A stretch of 64,000 nt of DNA from NCBI GenBank assembly GCA_903922605.1, contig CAIXUG010000003.1, positions 1-64,000 of the forward strand, written 5' to 3'. Of the stretch, positions 50,614 through 58,806 are shown piece after piece. Origin of the DNA: an uncultured Verrucomicrobiota bacterium (GTDB lineage: Bacteria; Verrucomicrobiota; Verrucomicrobiia; Limisphaerales; UBA9464). Made by a program: the position numbers and the translations under genes. Each line of letters opens with the position of its first letter. The stretch's first letter is position 1. The notes under the pieces were generated by a model. The model saw only the letters and a list, made by a program, of their open reading frames with translations. It was not told the origin of the DNA and did not search any database.

Positions 50614-51992
50614 TTAGCCACCGTCACCACAGCTGTTTCTGTGCCGCCGAGATTGGTCGGAATCAGCTGGTGGCGTGAAAGTTCGGCTTTCAGCAGCCAC
50701 TGGAGGTGCTCCACCCGCCATTGGGCGAGTTCGGAGATGGTCTTGAGATTTGGGGTGGTATTTTCGGGCTTCAACTCGCCCACGCGGGCGATGATGTGGC
50801 CGTAGGCATCGAGGGCCTTTTGCGGCTGTTCCAGGCGCTCGTAAACCAGACCGAGCTGGTACCAGACCGGGAGCTCCCATTCGGGCGAATGATCGAGTTC
50901 CAGCAACCGGTTGTAGATTTCCAGCGCATTCAGGTAGTCGCCCTGGCTATAGAGCTGGTTGGCGAGATCGTTGCCAGTGCGGCGCTGCCATTGGGCCCAT
51001 TCGGAAGGGTTTTTGGCCGAATCGGCCTGTGCATTCTGAAGCAGGATCAGCACCTGCTGCACGGCCTCGTGGGCGCGCCCCACCTTGCGTAACGAATCGG
51101 CGAGCAGATAACGGATCTCGGGCGCATCCTTGGATTCAGGGTAGCGTTTTAGAAAAATGTCCGCCTGGGAAGTGGCGTCTGCCGGGCGGTTGAGTTTGGC
51201 CAGGCTGCGGACCAGCTTGGCTCGCACCAAGGCATCGTTCAGTTCGTTATCGTTAAGTTTGAGCAGTCGGCTAAAAAAATCCACGGCCTCACCGTACTTG
51301 CCCTGCAGATAGTAAGTGTCGGCAATCTCGGTCTGGGCTTGCAGCACGAGCCGCCGGTAGTATTCCACTCGTTCCGTTTTGACGTTCAAGGCGGTGGACA
51401 TCACCCCATAAAACTTCGCGATGGCGAGCGTTGGCGCGCCCATTTGACGGTAGATAAGCCCTTGCCGCAAAGTAACCTCCGGCTCATTGGGATCATCGGG
51501 ATAAAGCTTGAGATACTGGGCGTAAAGCTGCTGGGCCCGCGCCAATTCGCCCTGATCCTGGAGCACCATGGCCAGCTCGAGTCGGGCACCCCGTTTCAAA
51601 TCTTCCGAAACATTGGATTCGATGAGGCCGATCAGGTTGGCCTGGGCCAGATCGACCTGTTTGTCGCGGCGCTGCTGGCGGGCGGCGTCCAAAATCCGCC
51701 GGGCCTGCGGGTCATTCGGATTCCCGCTCTCGACCGTCGGCTTGGAAGTCAGGTTGTCCGTGGCCAATTGCGACCGGGATTCGCGCAGAGCAGGGTCGAT
51801 CTCTGCCGGAACCACCGCCGCCGTATGCGCCGGCGGGTTCGTGGGCGGCGGCTCGGCCGGCTTGACCTCCGTGCTCGGGGTGGAGGCTGAATGCCCTTCG
51901 GATTCCTTGCCCCCTTCCGCCAACAGGGAAAGCCAAGGCAGGGCCAGCACGAATGCCAGACACCACCGGAATCGGAGAAGAGAGCTGATCAT
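50610..51992 (-). CDS. Exported TPR-repeat protein
   Basis: A 460-residue protein with a signal peptide (WCLAFVLALPWLSLLAEG), a Pro/Glu-rich linker (about 28-95), then helical repeats to the end. Recognisable TPR-like helices are LARAQQLYAQYLKLYPDDP, YGEAVDFFSRLLKLND, PADATSQADIFLKRYPES, GDYLNALEIYNRLLELDHS and QLGLVYERLEQPQKALDAYG. It probably sits in the periplasm as a scaffold, possibly for the flagellar basal body, given the operon. No enzymatic domain is present. It begins 15 bases after the upstream secreted-protein gene. Confidence 0.85.
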   Translation of the reverse strand: MISSLLRFRWCLAFVLALPWLSLLAEGGKESEGHSASTPSTEVKPAEPPPTNPPAHTAAVVPAEIDPALRESRSQLATDNLTSKPTVESGNPNDPQARRILDAARQQRRDKQVDLAQANLIGLIESNVSEDLKRGARLELAMVLQDQGELARAQQLYAQYLKLYPDDPNEPEVTLRQGLIYRQMGAPTLAIAKFYGVMSTALNVKTERVEYYRRLVLQAQTEIADTYYLQGKYGEAVDFFSRLLKLNDNELNDALVRAKLVRSLAKLNRPADATSQADIFLKRYPESKDAPEIRYLLADSLRKVGRAHEAVQQVLILLQNAQADSAKNPSEWAQWQRRTGNDLANQLYSQGDYLNALEIYNRLLELDHSPEWELPVWYQLGLVYERLEQPQKALDAYGHIIARVGELKPENTTPNLKTISELAQWRVEHLQWLLKAELSRHQLIPTNLGGTETAVVTVAK

Positions 51993-52007
51993 AGAGGCTT
52001 TCTATGG

Positions 52008-52559
52008 CTATTTCTTCTCCTGCGTGAAGGTGGCCGAGCTGGGGGGCAGCACCTCCGGCGGGCGGGCCGGGTGGAATTCCACCGGCAATACCACACTGAC
52101 TTTGGGAGCATTGGTCCCCCCGTTGAATTGCCGTGTGAAAAATGGGATCAGCGCCTGCGTGGCCATGGGCATCAGGAAGGCGGCATCCGGCTGCTCACCG
52201 GCGGCGGGCGTGCCACCTATGACGATCGGGCCCATCCTCGCACTCGGCGGGACTGTGGAATTGGCCGGAGTGGCCGAGCTGGGGGCAGGGGACTGGGAAG
52301 CCGTTTCGCCGGGGCTGTTTCCGTTCGTCGTCGGCGGAGCCCAGGAGGCGGAGTCAGGGGGTTCCTTCCCCGACAGCATCGGATTTACCGGCGGTTGCCC
52401 CATATCCAAGGGCGGCAGCACGAAGCCGGATTCGGCAGGGCGGGGCCCTCGAAAGTAGATCGGCGATGGACCGAGCGCCCGGAGATATCCGGTAGCCGCC
52501 TCGGCAGGCATCGCCAGTGCGATCAACCCGACCAATGCAATGGAACTGTCAGTCTTCAT
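52008..52559 (-). CDS. Exported Pro-rich protein of unknown function in the flagellar cluster
   Basis: I do not recognise this 183-residue protein. The start at MKTDSSIALVGLIALAMPAEA gives a signal peptide; the longer upstream open frame is out of character and overlaps the preceding gene. The mature chain is Pro/Ser/Ala-rich with a disordered centre (about 50-110) and a more ordered end (MATQALIPFFTRQFN, then KVSVVLPVEFHPARPPEVLPP). It lies 56 bases after the REC-STAS gene and 15 before the TPR gene, so it is most likely part of one transcript. Confidence 0.7.
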   Translation of the reverse strand: MKTDSSIALVGLIALAMPAEAATGYLRALGPSPIYFRGPRPAESGFVLPPLDMGQPPVNPMLSGKEPPDSASWAPPTTNGNSPGETASQSPAPSSATPANSTVPPSARMGPIVIGGTPAAGEQPDAAFLMPMATQALIPFFTRQFNGGTNAPKVSVVLPVEFHPARPPEVLPPSSATFTQEKK

Positions 52560-52615
52560 GGCATCCTTGCCGCAACCCTGCCCGACTCCGCCGCAAATCC
52601 TTTTGCGGCGTCGGT

Positions 52616-53761
52616 TCAGGCCGTCACCGCCGAGCCGCCCCGGAGCACCGCCAGTGCTTCCTCGAACGAGCCCACAAAATCCCAGTCCTTCGACTCCTCG
52701 TAATTTTTGCACTCCGTGCTCACGGCATCGGAGCCGATCACGCAATGCTTGAGGGAGAGTTCCTGGCAAAGCTGCAGTGCGCTCAGGCCGAGCTTGATCA
52801 CACTGATGTCCGCCGTACGCACCTGGCTGAGGTCCAGCACCATCTTGCCCAGGCCGGAATCCACCGCCTCCGACACCTTCGACCGCAGGTTGTTGCCCAC
52901 CTCGTTGGAGACGTTCGGAGTGAAATTGGCCGGCAGCCGCAGCACCAGGACGCCGTCCTTCTGTTCGAAGTACTTGTACGACATGTCGAGGTGAAGCGCG
53001 CGGGCGATCTTGACCTTGAGATCCTCAAAATCGATCGGCTTGGTGATGATGCTGGAGAATCCGGCCTGCTGCGCCCGGGCCTGCTCCTCCAGGGCAGTCT
53101 TCACGCTGAGGCCGAACACGGGCACGGCCTTGGTCTTGTTGCTGGCGCGCAACATCTGGAACAGGCTGAAGCCGCCGCCATCCGGCAGCGAAAGGCTCAC
53201 CAGAATGATGTCGGGCAGCTGCTGGCTGCAATAATCCACCGCTTCGCCCGTCTGGGAGCGGCCATGCGTGGTCCAAGGGGTGTCCGACAGTCCGACGCGG
53301 ATCTGGTCCTGGATGGCCGGCTTGTCGTCCACCACGAGCACGTTGATGGCGTCATCAAACCGGCGTGTGCGGACGGTGGATTCGCTCTTGGGCTTGAGAT
53401 CGATGATGCGCCCGACGCGTTCCACCACGAGCTCCTCCTTGAAGGGCTTGATGAGGTAGTCACGCACGCCCATCTTGGCGATCCGGAGCACGTTTTCCCG
53501 GCCCGCCTCCGCTGTGAGCATGATGACCGGGATGGCCTTCAGATCCGGGTTCGACTTCAGTTTGGAGAGCATTTCCGCGCCATCCATGATGGGCATGGTA
53601 AGGTCGAGGATGATGATGTCGGGCTGTTCGCGACTGGCGACCGCCAGACCTTCGACCCCGTTGGAGGCCTCATGGACCTCGCAGTCGAATGATTTAAAGG
53701 CCTTCGAGACGATCAGGCGGATCGTCTTGCTATCGTCAACAGTCAGAATTTTCGGTTTCAT
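52616..53761 (-). CDS. Response regulator with receiver, pseudo-receiver and STAS domains
   Basis: 381 residues from MKPKILTVDDSKTIRLI. The first receiver (about 1-125) is complete: acidic DD at 9-10, phospho-acceptor Asp53 in ILDLTMPIMDG, Thr in VIMLTAEAG and Lys in YLIKPF. The second receiver (about 138-265), starting INVLVVDDKPAIQDQI, has Ser where the phospho-Asp should be (ILVSLSLPDGG), so it is probably not phosphorylated. A C-terminal STAS-like domain (about 275-370) has GVLVLRLPANFT and GKMVLDLSQVRTADISVIKLGLSAL. It is encoded directly after cheX, whose product is expected to dephosphorylate a receiver of this type. Confidence 0.9.
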   Translation of the reverse strand: MKPKILTVDDSKTIRLIVSKAFKSFDCEVHEASNGVEGLAVASREQPDIIILDLTMPIMDGAEMLSKLKSNPDLKAIPVIMLTAEAGRENVLRIAKMGVRDYLIKPFKEELVVERVGRIIDLKPKSESTVRTRRFDDAINVLVVDDKPAIQDQIRVGLSDTPWTTHGRSQTGEAVDYCSQQLPDIILVSLSLPDGGGFSLFQMLRASNKTKAVPVFGLSVKTALEEQARAQQAGFSSIITKPIDFEDLKVKIARALHLDMSYKYFEQKDGVLVLRLPANFTPNVSNEVGNNLRSKVSEAVDSGLGKMVLDLSQVRTADISVIKLGLSALQLCQELSLKHCVIGSDAVSTECKNYEESKDWDFVGSFEEALAVLRGGSAVTA

Positions 53762-53783
53762 GCGGGCGTAAAATGGGGGGGGA

Positions 53784-54281
53784 TCAAGTTCCTTTGAGCA
53801 GCACCTCGACCACGAGCTGTCGGCCGTCACAATTGAAGAAGAAGATCCGTCGTTCGGTGGAGCTCACCGGCTCGATGGTGAAATGGTTTCCCCGCACGAT
53901 GGAGGGAATGGTCAGCACGCAGGGCATGCCGCGGTCGGACAGGCGGGACTTGATATGCCCCACGACCATGTTCGAGAGCTCTCCCATGGCGTCGTTCACC
54001 ATTTCATCGCCCTCGATTTCGAGGTCCGTCAGGCCCAGCAGGCTCGACGTCATGCGCCGGGCAAACGAATTGGTGGAGTAGAGGAAAACCACGCCGGACA
54101 CGCGGCCGATGAATCCGACCGAACCGGCTACGTGCCCCTCCCCGTTAACCATTGCGTTGCAGCTGGCGTCCAGCCGTACCTTAAGGTTGAGCATGGTGCT
54201 GAATACCTCGGTAACGGCCGAGCTGATCAGCTGCTCGATATCTTCGATCATGACAAGGGGTTCATCGACAGAATTGCCCAT
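53784..54281 (-). CDS. cheX: Chemotaxis phosphatase CheX
   Basis: A 165-residue CheC/CheX/FliY-family phosphatase that removes phosphate from CheY-type receivers. EDIEQLISSAVTEVFSTMLNL is the N-terminal helix. GSVGFIGRVSGVVFLYSTNSFARRM forms the sheet. The catalytic ExxN pair lies in NDAMGELSNMVVGHIKSRL, and a single such helix is the CheX pattern. It is the first gene of the minus-strand cluster, 22 bases before the receiver-STAS gene. No sigma-28 box was found upstream. Confidence 0.93.
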   Translation of the reverse strand: MGNSVDEPLVMIEDIEQLISSAVTEVFSTMLNLKVRLDASCNAMVNGEGHVAGSVGFIGRVSGVVFLYSTNSFARRMTSSLLGLTDLEIEGDEMVNDAMGELSNMVVGHIKSRLSDRGMPCVLTIPSIVRGNHFTIEPVSSTERRIFFFNCDGRQLVVEVLLKGT

Positions 54282-54472
54282 GGCTTAAGCCAGCGTCGCA
54301 CAACATTCGCGCGGCTGGCCATTCAGGGCTTCACTGTTGATGGCAAATTACTTGCGACTTTACGTCAGGAATGGTGCGCTTGGGCACTGTGCCGGGAGTG
54401 GCAGCTTTTGGCCCTAGGAAACTGCTCCTCATGGCCACCTAAGATTGCCTCTTAAAAAGGTCTTTGGAGTGA

Positions 54473-54499
54473 TTAAGTTTCCAGGCCCGCAACCGATAA
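54473..54499 (+). promoter_or_regulatory. Sigma-28 type promoter of the HDOD gene
   Basis: TTAA 54473-54476, a 15-base spacer, then ACCGATAA 54492-54499. The chosen ATG is at 54508, 8 bases past the -10 box, the same spacing as at fliD. The position argues against the longer open frame that begins at 54445, since that start would lie upstream of the transcript. Confidence 0.65.
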
Positions 54500-54507
54500 G
54501 CAGTCGT

Positions 54508-55428
54508 ATGCTTGTGGAAGAGGTACCCTCATCCAAAACCCCGCCCGCACCGTTGGATCGCTTCATCATCGGAAGCCGGATCATGGAGTGCCCGCGCCTG
54601 CCCTCGCTGAGCAGTGTCAACGGGGCCCTGCGCGAACTGCTGAGCGCCGACCAAAGCTACACCTCGCAGATCGCGGAGATCATCAGCCGCGATCCCAGCC
54701 TGACGTCACGCCTGCTGCGCCTGGTCGGTTCCGTGTATCACGGTCTCAACGCCCCCGTGAACAACATCGAGGAGGCGGTTTTCTACATCGGGCTGAGCCA
54801 GATCCGCCAGCTCGCGATGATCACTCCGGTGATCGAGGATTTTCAGAAGATGGCCGGCCGCACGCAGTTCCCGTGGCGCGGCTTCTGGCAGCACTGCATC
54901 GGTACGGCCATCATGACCCGGGAGGTGGTCAATGCCGTGAAAGCCCCTCTGGATGAGGCCGACTATGTGGCCGGCCTGGTGCATGACGTGGGTAAAATCG
55001 TCATGGCCGCCACGTTTCCGGACCATTTTGCCGAGATCCATCGCCGGGCGAAAGTCGGGGTGAAGCAACTGCGCCTGATCGAGGTGGAAGTGCTCGGCAT
55101 GGACCATACCGAACTCGGTGCGCTCTATCTGCGCCACCAGTCCCTGCCCGAAATCCTGGTGGAAACGGCCCGGTTCCACCACGCGCCGGAACGTGCGCGG
55201 AAGCACCGTCACGTGATTGCGGCGGTCCAGATTGCCGATCTGCTGGTCAGCCATGCCGGCATCGGGGAGAATGGCAATTATGTGCGGCCCCTCACCGGGG
55301 CCTGGTCGCAGACGGCCGGCTGGAACATCCTGTTCCCCACCCGCGACGAGGCGGTGCAGAACGCGGCCATGGCCACTTTGGAACGCAGCCTGGCGCGGCT
55401 GCCGATGCTGTTGGACGGCCTGATCTAG
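54508..55428 (+). CDS. HDOD domain protein
   Basis: 306 residues from MLVEEVPSSKTPPAPLD. An HDOD domain spans about 25-225: LPSLSSVNGALRELL, IISRDPSLTSRLLRLVGSVYHG, VNNIEEAVFYIGLSQIRQLAM, FWQHCIGTAIMTREV and a retained HD pair in YVAGLVHDVGKIVMAATFP. HDOD proteins usually lack a working HD phosphohydrolase site, but here H-D is present in VHDVGK. They act in signalling and motility control in many flagellated bacteria. It is divergent from cheX and preceded by a sigma-28-type promoter, which ties it to the flagellar regulon. It overlaps the next gene's end by 4 bases. Confidence 0.9.
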   Translation: MLVEEVPSSKTPPAPLDRFIIGSRIMECPRLPSLSSVNGALRELLSADQSYTSQIAEIISRDPSLTSRLLRLVGSVYHGLNAPVNNIEEAVFYIGLSQIRQLAMITPVIEDFQKMAGRTQFPWRGFWQHCIGTAIMTREVVNAVKAPLDEADYVAGLVHDVGKIVMAATFPDHFAEIHRRAKVGVKQLRLIEVEVLGMDHTELGALYLRHQSLPEILVETARFHHAPERARKHRHVIAAVQIADLLVSHAGIGENGNYVRPLTGAWSQTAGWNILFPTRDEAVQNAAMATLERSLARLPMLLDGLI

Positions 55429-55622
55429 CGTGCGCGCAGAAGGAGAAACAGCAGGATAATGGCCAGCGGCAGGATGATGAGCGACCGGCGCAGCCACCGC
55501 TTGGCCGGGCTTTTCCACGCCGGGTTTCCCCGCAGCCAGCGACGGCAACCGGGACAAAGAGCGGGGTCACCAGAAACCGGATGCCCGCAATGCGGGCAGG
55601 GTGACTTGAAAAGCGATAGCAT
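55425..55622 (-). CDS. Small zinc-ribbon membrane protein
   Basis: 65 residues from MLSLFKSPCPHCGHPV. A single zinc ribbon is formed by CPHCG and CPGCR (residues about 9-26), followed by a basic stretch (WKSPAKRWLRR) and one membrane segment at the C-terminus (SLIILPLAIILLFLLL). The arrangement predicts a cytoplasmic ribbon anchored in the inner membrane. Function is unknown. The start is chosen at the ribbon because the upstream frame is not protein-like. Confidence 0.7.
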   Translation of the reverse strand: MLSLFKSPCPHCGHPVSGDPALCPGCRRWLRGNPAWKSPAKRWLRRSLIILPLAIILLFLLLRAR

Positions 55623-55819
55623 GCTGGAAGCGCTTGGGGTGGTTGGTTTGGGTTGGCCAACATCGTAAGAATTCGGCCACACCCGGGAAGGCGCAAGCCG
55701 CAATCTTTGGGGGTTGATTTCGTAACCCGTTTGCCGCCGTTCAGGCACTCATGCCTCTGGAGATGTTTCGGCCCCGGGAATTTGCCGGCCGTGGCGGGCG
55801 GGCAGCTTCAACCAAAGGT

Positions 55820-56020
55820 CGCATCTTTTCACCGTGGTTAGCTCTTTCAGCAAACCCGTTCGGGCCCGGCGAGAGCTGGCGCTGGCGGCCGAAAGAAAAC
55901 CCGGTGGGGCGAGCCGTCCTCGCGAGCCTCGGCTGCCTTGGTCTGGGGCGGCCCGGCTCGCGCGGACGCTCGCCCCACCACGCACCCGGAGCCCAGCGCT
56001 GGCCACGATGAAAAGATGCG
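55820..56020. repeat. 200-bp nested palindromic element, MITE-like
   Basis: The outer arms CGCATCTTTTCACCGTGG (55820-55837) and 56003-56020 match in inverted orientation at 17 of 18 positions. An inner pair is GGTGGGGCGAGC (55903-55914) and GCTCGCCCCACC (55968-55979). No open frame inside looks real. It occupies most of the 510-base gap between the zinc-ribbon gene and the Tat-signal gene. Confidence 0.8.
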
Positions 56021-56132
56021 TCCTGGACGCCGCCGCCGCCCCGTTTGGAATTGACTTTTGGAGTGTCATTGGAGCAGGTTATCACCGTCGCTCCACTGCC
56101 TTTCTAGGCCGAATCCAAAGGAAAACTTCGCC

Positions 56133-57152
56133 ATGACAGCCAATCGCCGGGTCTTCTTGAGTCGGAGTGCCATTGCCGTCGGGGTGGCCCTGGGTGCCTC
56201 ACCCGTGAACCTGCTGGCGCGGGCCCCCCGAGCAGCCGGGACTTTTGCGACTGGCGGAGCGGATCAGGAGGTTCTCGCCTTTGCCGCCACCTATGGACGG
56301 GATCCCTTTTTCATCGGCGGCGGAGTGCTCGCACGGGCCAATGGAATTGTGTCAGCACCCATTTCGCTGGTGGTGAGGACGGATGATGTCGCCGCCCTGT
56401 CCCGATCGCTGGACGCGCTGCCTTTCAAATCGGTTTACGCTTCGGAAAATACCCTTTCATTCGAAGCCGGCGGTGCAGTTTACCGGCTGGAGAATCTGTC
56501 TTCGGAAGAATACGGCCAACGCCTGGGCCAGGTTCAAGCCCGGGGCGGCACCTTGTTCGCCCATGATGCGGTCCGGTATCCGCTGGCCCAGCGGCAGGTG
56601 CAGGATCCCCTCGGTTCCATGACCGGTGGAGAATCCCAGCTTCGGCGCACGGCTGCCGAAATTTCCCTGACCGCCCGGGTTGGCCAGATGCTTCGTGGTC
56701 TCATCGAGGCCGGCCGGTATGCTCTGGTTCCGGATGCCGAATTTGACGCCTTCCGCCGGCGTACCCTCGCGGAAAGCCCGGGCACAGCCGAGGAAACCGC
56801 CGTGGTGGCTTCCCTGTTGATCGGGGCGGTCGCTCCGCTGAGTGCCGGAGGCCAGGCCTCGCGGCTGGCCGAACTGGCCACCTCGCCGCTGGCGTCGGCC
56901 AGTTTCGGACGTCACTCCGCCCGGGGCGGAGCCCAGACGATGGCCCGTTACCAGCAGCTCCGTCCGGTGGGAAACCGGCTCGGTGTGTCCGCCGGGGCGC
57001 TGTGGCTGGCCGCCCTGCTCGGACCGTCCTGGCCGCAATCGGGCGTGCGCCCCCAAGCCACCACCGCCGACTATCTGAGCGAACTGCAAACCCAGGCCGC
57101 TTTGACCGAGGCGCGCCAGCTTTTCAAGTCCGGGCCTTCCAGCAGCAAATAA
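56133..57152 (+). CDS. Tat-signal protein of unknown function in a tail-collar cassette
   Basis: 339 residues from MTANRRVFLSRSAIAVGVALG, a twin-arginine signal (N-RR-V-F-L) followed by a hydrophobic stretch; export is therefore expected after folding. I do not recognise a domain. The mature protein is Ala/Gly-rich, with helical runs such as LRRTAAEISLTARVGQMLRGLIEAG and AEETAVVASLLIGAVAPLSAGG and no cysteine or obvious catalytic motif. It is 27 bases upstream of the first tail-collar gene, in the same direction, so probably co-transcribed. Its link to the collar proteins is the only hint at its role. Confidence 0.75.
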   Translation: MTANRRVFLSRSAIAVGVALGASPVNLLARAPRAAGTFATGGADQEVLAFAATYGRDPFFIGGGVLARANGIVSAPISLVVRTDDVAALSRSLDALPFKSVYASENTLSFEAGGAVYRLENLSSEEYGQRLGQVQARGGTLFAHDAVRYPLAQRQVQDPLGSMTGGESQLRRTAAEISLTARVGQMLRGLIEAGRYALVPDAEFDAFRRRTLAESPGTAEETAVVASLLIGAVAPLSAGGQASRLAELATSPLASASFGRHSARGGAQTMARYQQLRPVGNRLGVSAGALWLAALLGPSWPQSGVRPQATTADYLSELQTQAALTEARQLFKSGPSSSK

Positions 57153-57179
57153 AACCGCAGCACGAACACTGAAGATTTT

Positions 57180-57701
57180 ATGGCAGATCCATTTCTTGGT
57201 GAAATCCGCATCTTTGGTTTCAATTTTCCTCCCAAAGGGTGGGCCTTTTGCGAGGGACAATTGCTTCCGATCTCCCAGTATCAGGCGCTTTTCTCCCTGC
57301 TGGGAACCTTTTATGGCGGCAATGGGGTCAACACGTTCGCCCTGCCCAACCTGCAATCGCGGGTGCCTATCGGGATCGGGCAAGGCCCGGGTCTGTCCCC
57401 CTATGTCATTGGCGATACGGGCGGCGTCGAAGCCGTAACGCTCACCACGGGCGAATTACCGTCGCACAACCATTTGGCCTCGGGGAACAGCGGCAAGGGC
57501 GATTCCCTGGTGCCCACCAACTGTGTTTGGTCGGCGGATGCCGGCGGGAGCGCGCCCTATTCCTCGGCAACACCCGACGGGTACCTTTCTCCGAATGCCA
57601 TTGGCCTTACCGGTGGCAATCAGCCGCATGAAAATCGTCCGCCTTTCCTGGCGCTCAATTTCTCCATCGCCATGGCCGGCATCTTCCCGTCACGGAACTG
57701 A
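57180..57701 (+). CDS. Phage tail-collar domain protein 1 (MdpB-like)
   Basis: A 173-residue protein of the short tail-fibre/collar family. MADPFLGEIRIFGFNFPPKGWAFCEGQLLPISQYQALFSLLGTFYGGNGVNTFALPNLQSRVPIG is the defining block. The C-terminal part has GELPSHNHLASG, with the trimer-forming SHxH motif, and NRPPFLALNFSIAMAGIFPS. Stand-alone proteins of this type are widespread in bacteria outside prophages (often annotated microcystin-dependent protein) and are thought to form trimeric fibre tips. No capsid, portal or tail genes are near. Confidence 0.93.
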   Translation: MADPFLGEIRIFGFNFPPKGWAFCEGQLLPISQYQALFSLLGTFYGGNGVNTFALPNLQSRVPIGIGQGPGLSPYVIGDTGGVEAVTLTTGELPSHNHLASGNSGKGDSLVPTNCVWSADAGGSAPYSSATPDGYLSPNAIGLTGGNQPHENRPPFLALNFSIAMAGIFPSRN

Positions 57702-57781
57702 TTGCGACGGTTGCCGAGGAGTCCGCCCGCATACCGGCTATCCATCAGCGATTCAACCGCAGCCCCAACCAGAACGTTTTT

Positions 57782-58288
57782 ATGGCACAATCATTTGTCG
57801 GTGAAATCCGGCTGCTCGGTTTCAATTTTCCACCGTCCGGCTGGGCCTTCTGCGACGGCTCACTGCTGGCGATCGACCAGTACGAGGTTCTTTTCAACCT
57901 GTTGGGAACCACCTATGGCGGCAATGGGGTGACGACGTTCGCCTTGCCGGACCTGCGTTCGCGCGTGCCTCTCGGCCAGGGCCCTTATGTGCTTGGCCAG
58001 ACGGGCGGTCAGGAAGCCGTGACCCTGACCCAAGGTCAGCTGCCGTCGCATTCCCATGCGGCCATGGGCACCGGCGGTGGAGGAGATGCGATTGATCCCA
58101 CGGAGAAAGTCTGGTCGTCCGATGCGGCTGGTGGCTTGGCACCGTATTCCTCGGCGACACCCGATGTAACGCTGGCTCCGGCTGCCGTCAGCCTCAACGG
58201 TGACGATTTCGCGCACGAAAACCGTCCGCCCCTGCTGACGATCAATTTCTCGATCTCACTGTTCGGCATCTACCCGTCCCAGAGCTGA
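57782..58288 (+). CDS. Phage tail-collar domain protein 2 (MdpB-like)
   Basis: A 168-residue paralogue of the preceding protein: MAQSFVGEIRLLGFNFPPSGWAFCDGSLLAIDQYEVLFNLLGTTYGGNGVTTFALPDLRSRVPLG. The same SHSH element is present (GQLPSHSHAAMG), and the tail NRPPLLTINFSISLFGIYPSQS is shared. The two genes come from a tandem duplication. Sequence differences cluster in the Gly/Ser loop after SHxH, where binding would be expected to vary. Confidence 0.93.
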   Translation: MAQSFVGEIRLLGFNFPPSGWAFCDGSLLAIDQYEVLFNLLGTTYGGNGVTTFALPDLRSRVPLGQGPYVLGQTGGQEAVTLTQGQLPSHSHAAMGTGGGGDAIDPTEKVWSSDAAGGLAPYSSATPDVTLAPAAVSLNGDDFAHENRPPLLTINFSISLFGIYPSQS

Positions 58289-58290
58289 CC

Positions 58291-58806
58291 GTGACGGACA
58301 TGGCCGATCTGCCCCCACCGCAGACCGCCTTTGAATTGCGTCCGGAGTCGCCGGCCGACAGCCCTTTTCTCTTCGCGCTCTATGGCGATGTCCGGAGTGA
58401 GGAACTGGCGCAGACCGGCTGGCCGCCGGAGCAGGTGGAGGCTTTCCTCCGCTCCCAGTTTGACCTTCAGACCCGGGCCTACCGGGCGACATTTCCGGAC
58501 GCCGAGTTTCGCCTGATCGTGTGCGAAGGCAGGCCGGCGGGGCGCATTTACGTGGCCCGGTTGCCGGACGAGCTTCGATTGGTGGACCTCGCGCTGGTTT
58601 CGGAATTCCGCAATCGGGGGATTGGAACGGCGCTGCTGCGTGGGCTGGTGGCAACGGCAGACCAGGCCTCCTTGCCGGTGCGCTTCCATGTCGAACGCTC
58701 CAACCGTGCTCGCCACCTGTACGAGCGCTTCGGTTTCCAGATCGTTTCGGAAAGCGGCCCTTACTTTTTGCTGGAACGGCAGCCTGAAGGCCGCAGGCCT
58801 AGTTGA
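58291..58806 (+). CDS. GNAT family N-acetyltransferase
   Basis: A 171-residue acetyltransferase starting with GTG 2 bases after the collar-2 stop (alternative ATG four codons on). FLFALYGDVRSEELAQTGWPPEQVEAFLRSQFDLQ opens the fold. LVDLALVSEFRNRGIGTALLRGLVATA holds the RNRGIGT acetyl-CoA loop, and NRARHLYERFGFQIVSESGPYFLLER is the late strand-helix-strand. The close packing with the collar genes suggests modification of one of the cassette proteins, but this is inference. Its 3' end overlaps the DUF6916 gene by 8 bases. Confidence 0.9.
   Translation: MTDMADLPPPQTAFELRPESPADSPFLFALYGDVRSEELAQTGWPPEQVEAFLRSQFDLQTRAYRATFPDAEFRLIVCEGRPAGRIYVARLPDELRLVDLALVSEFRNRGIGTALLRGLVATADQASLPVRFHVERSNRARHLYERFGFQIVSESGPYFLLERQPEGRRPS

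Noticed and set aside
57180-58288. Prophage remnant because of tail-collar domains
   Set aside because: No other phage structural, lysis or integration genes; stand-alone collar proteins are common in bacterial genomes.
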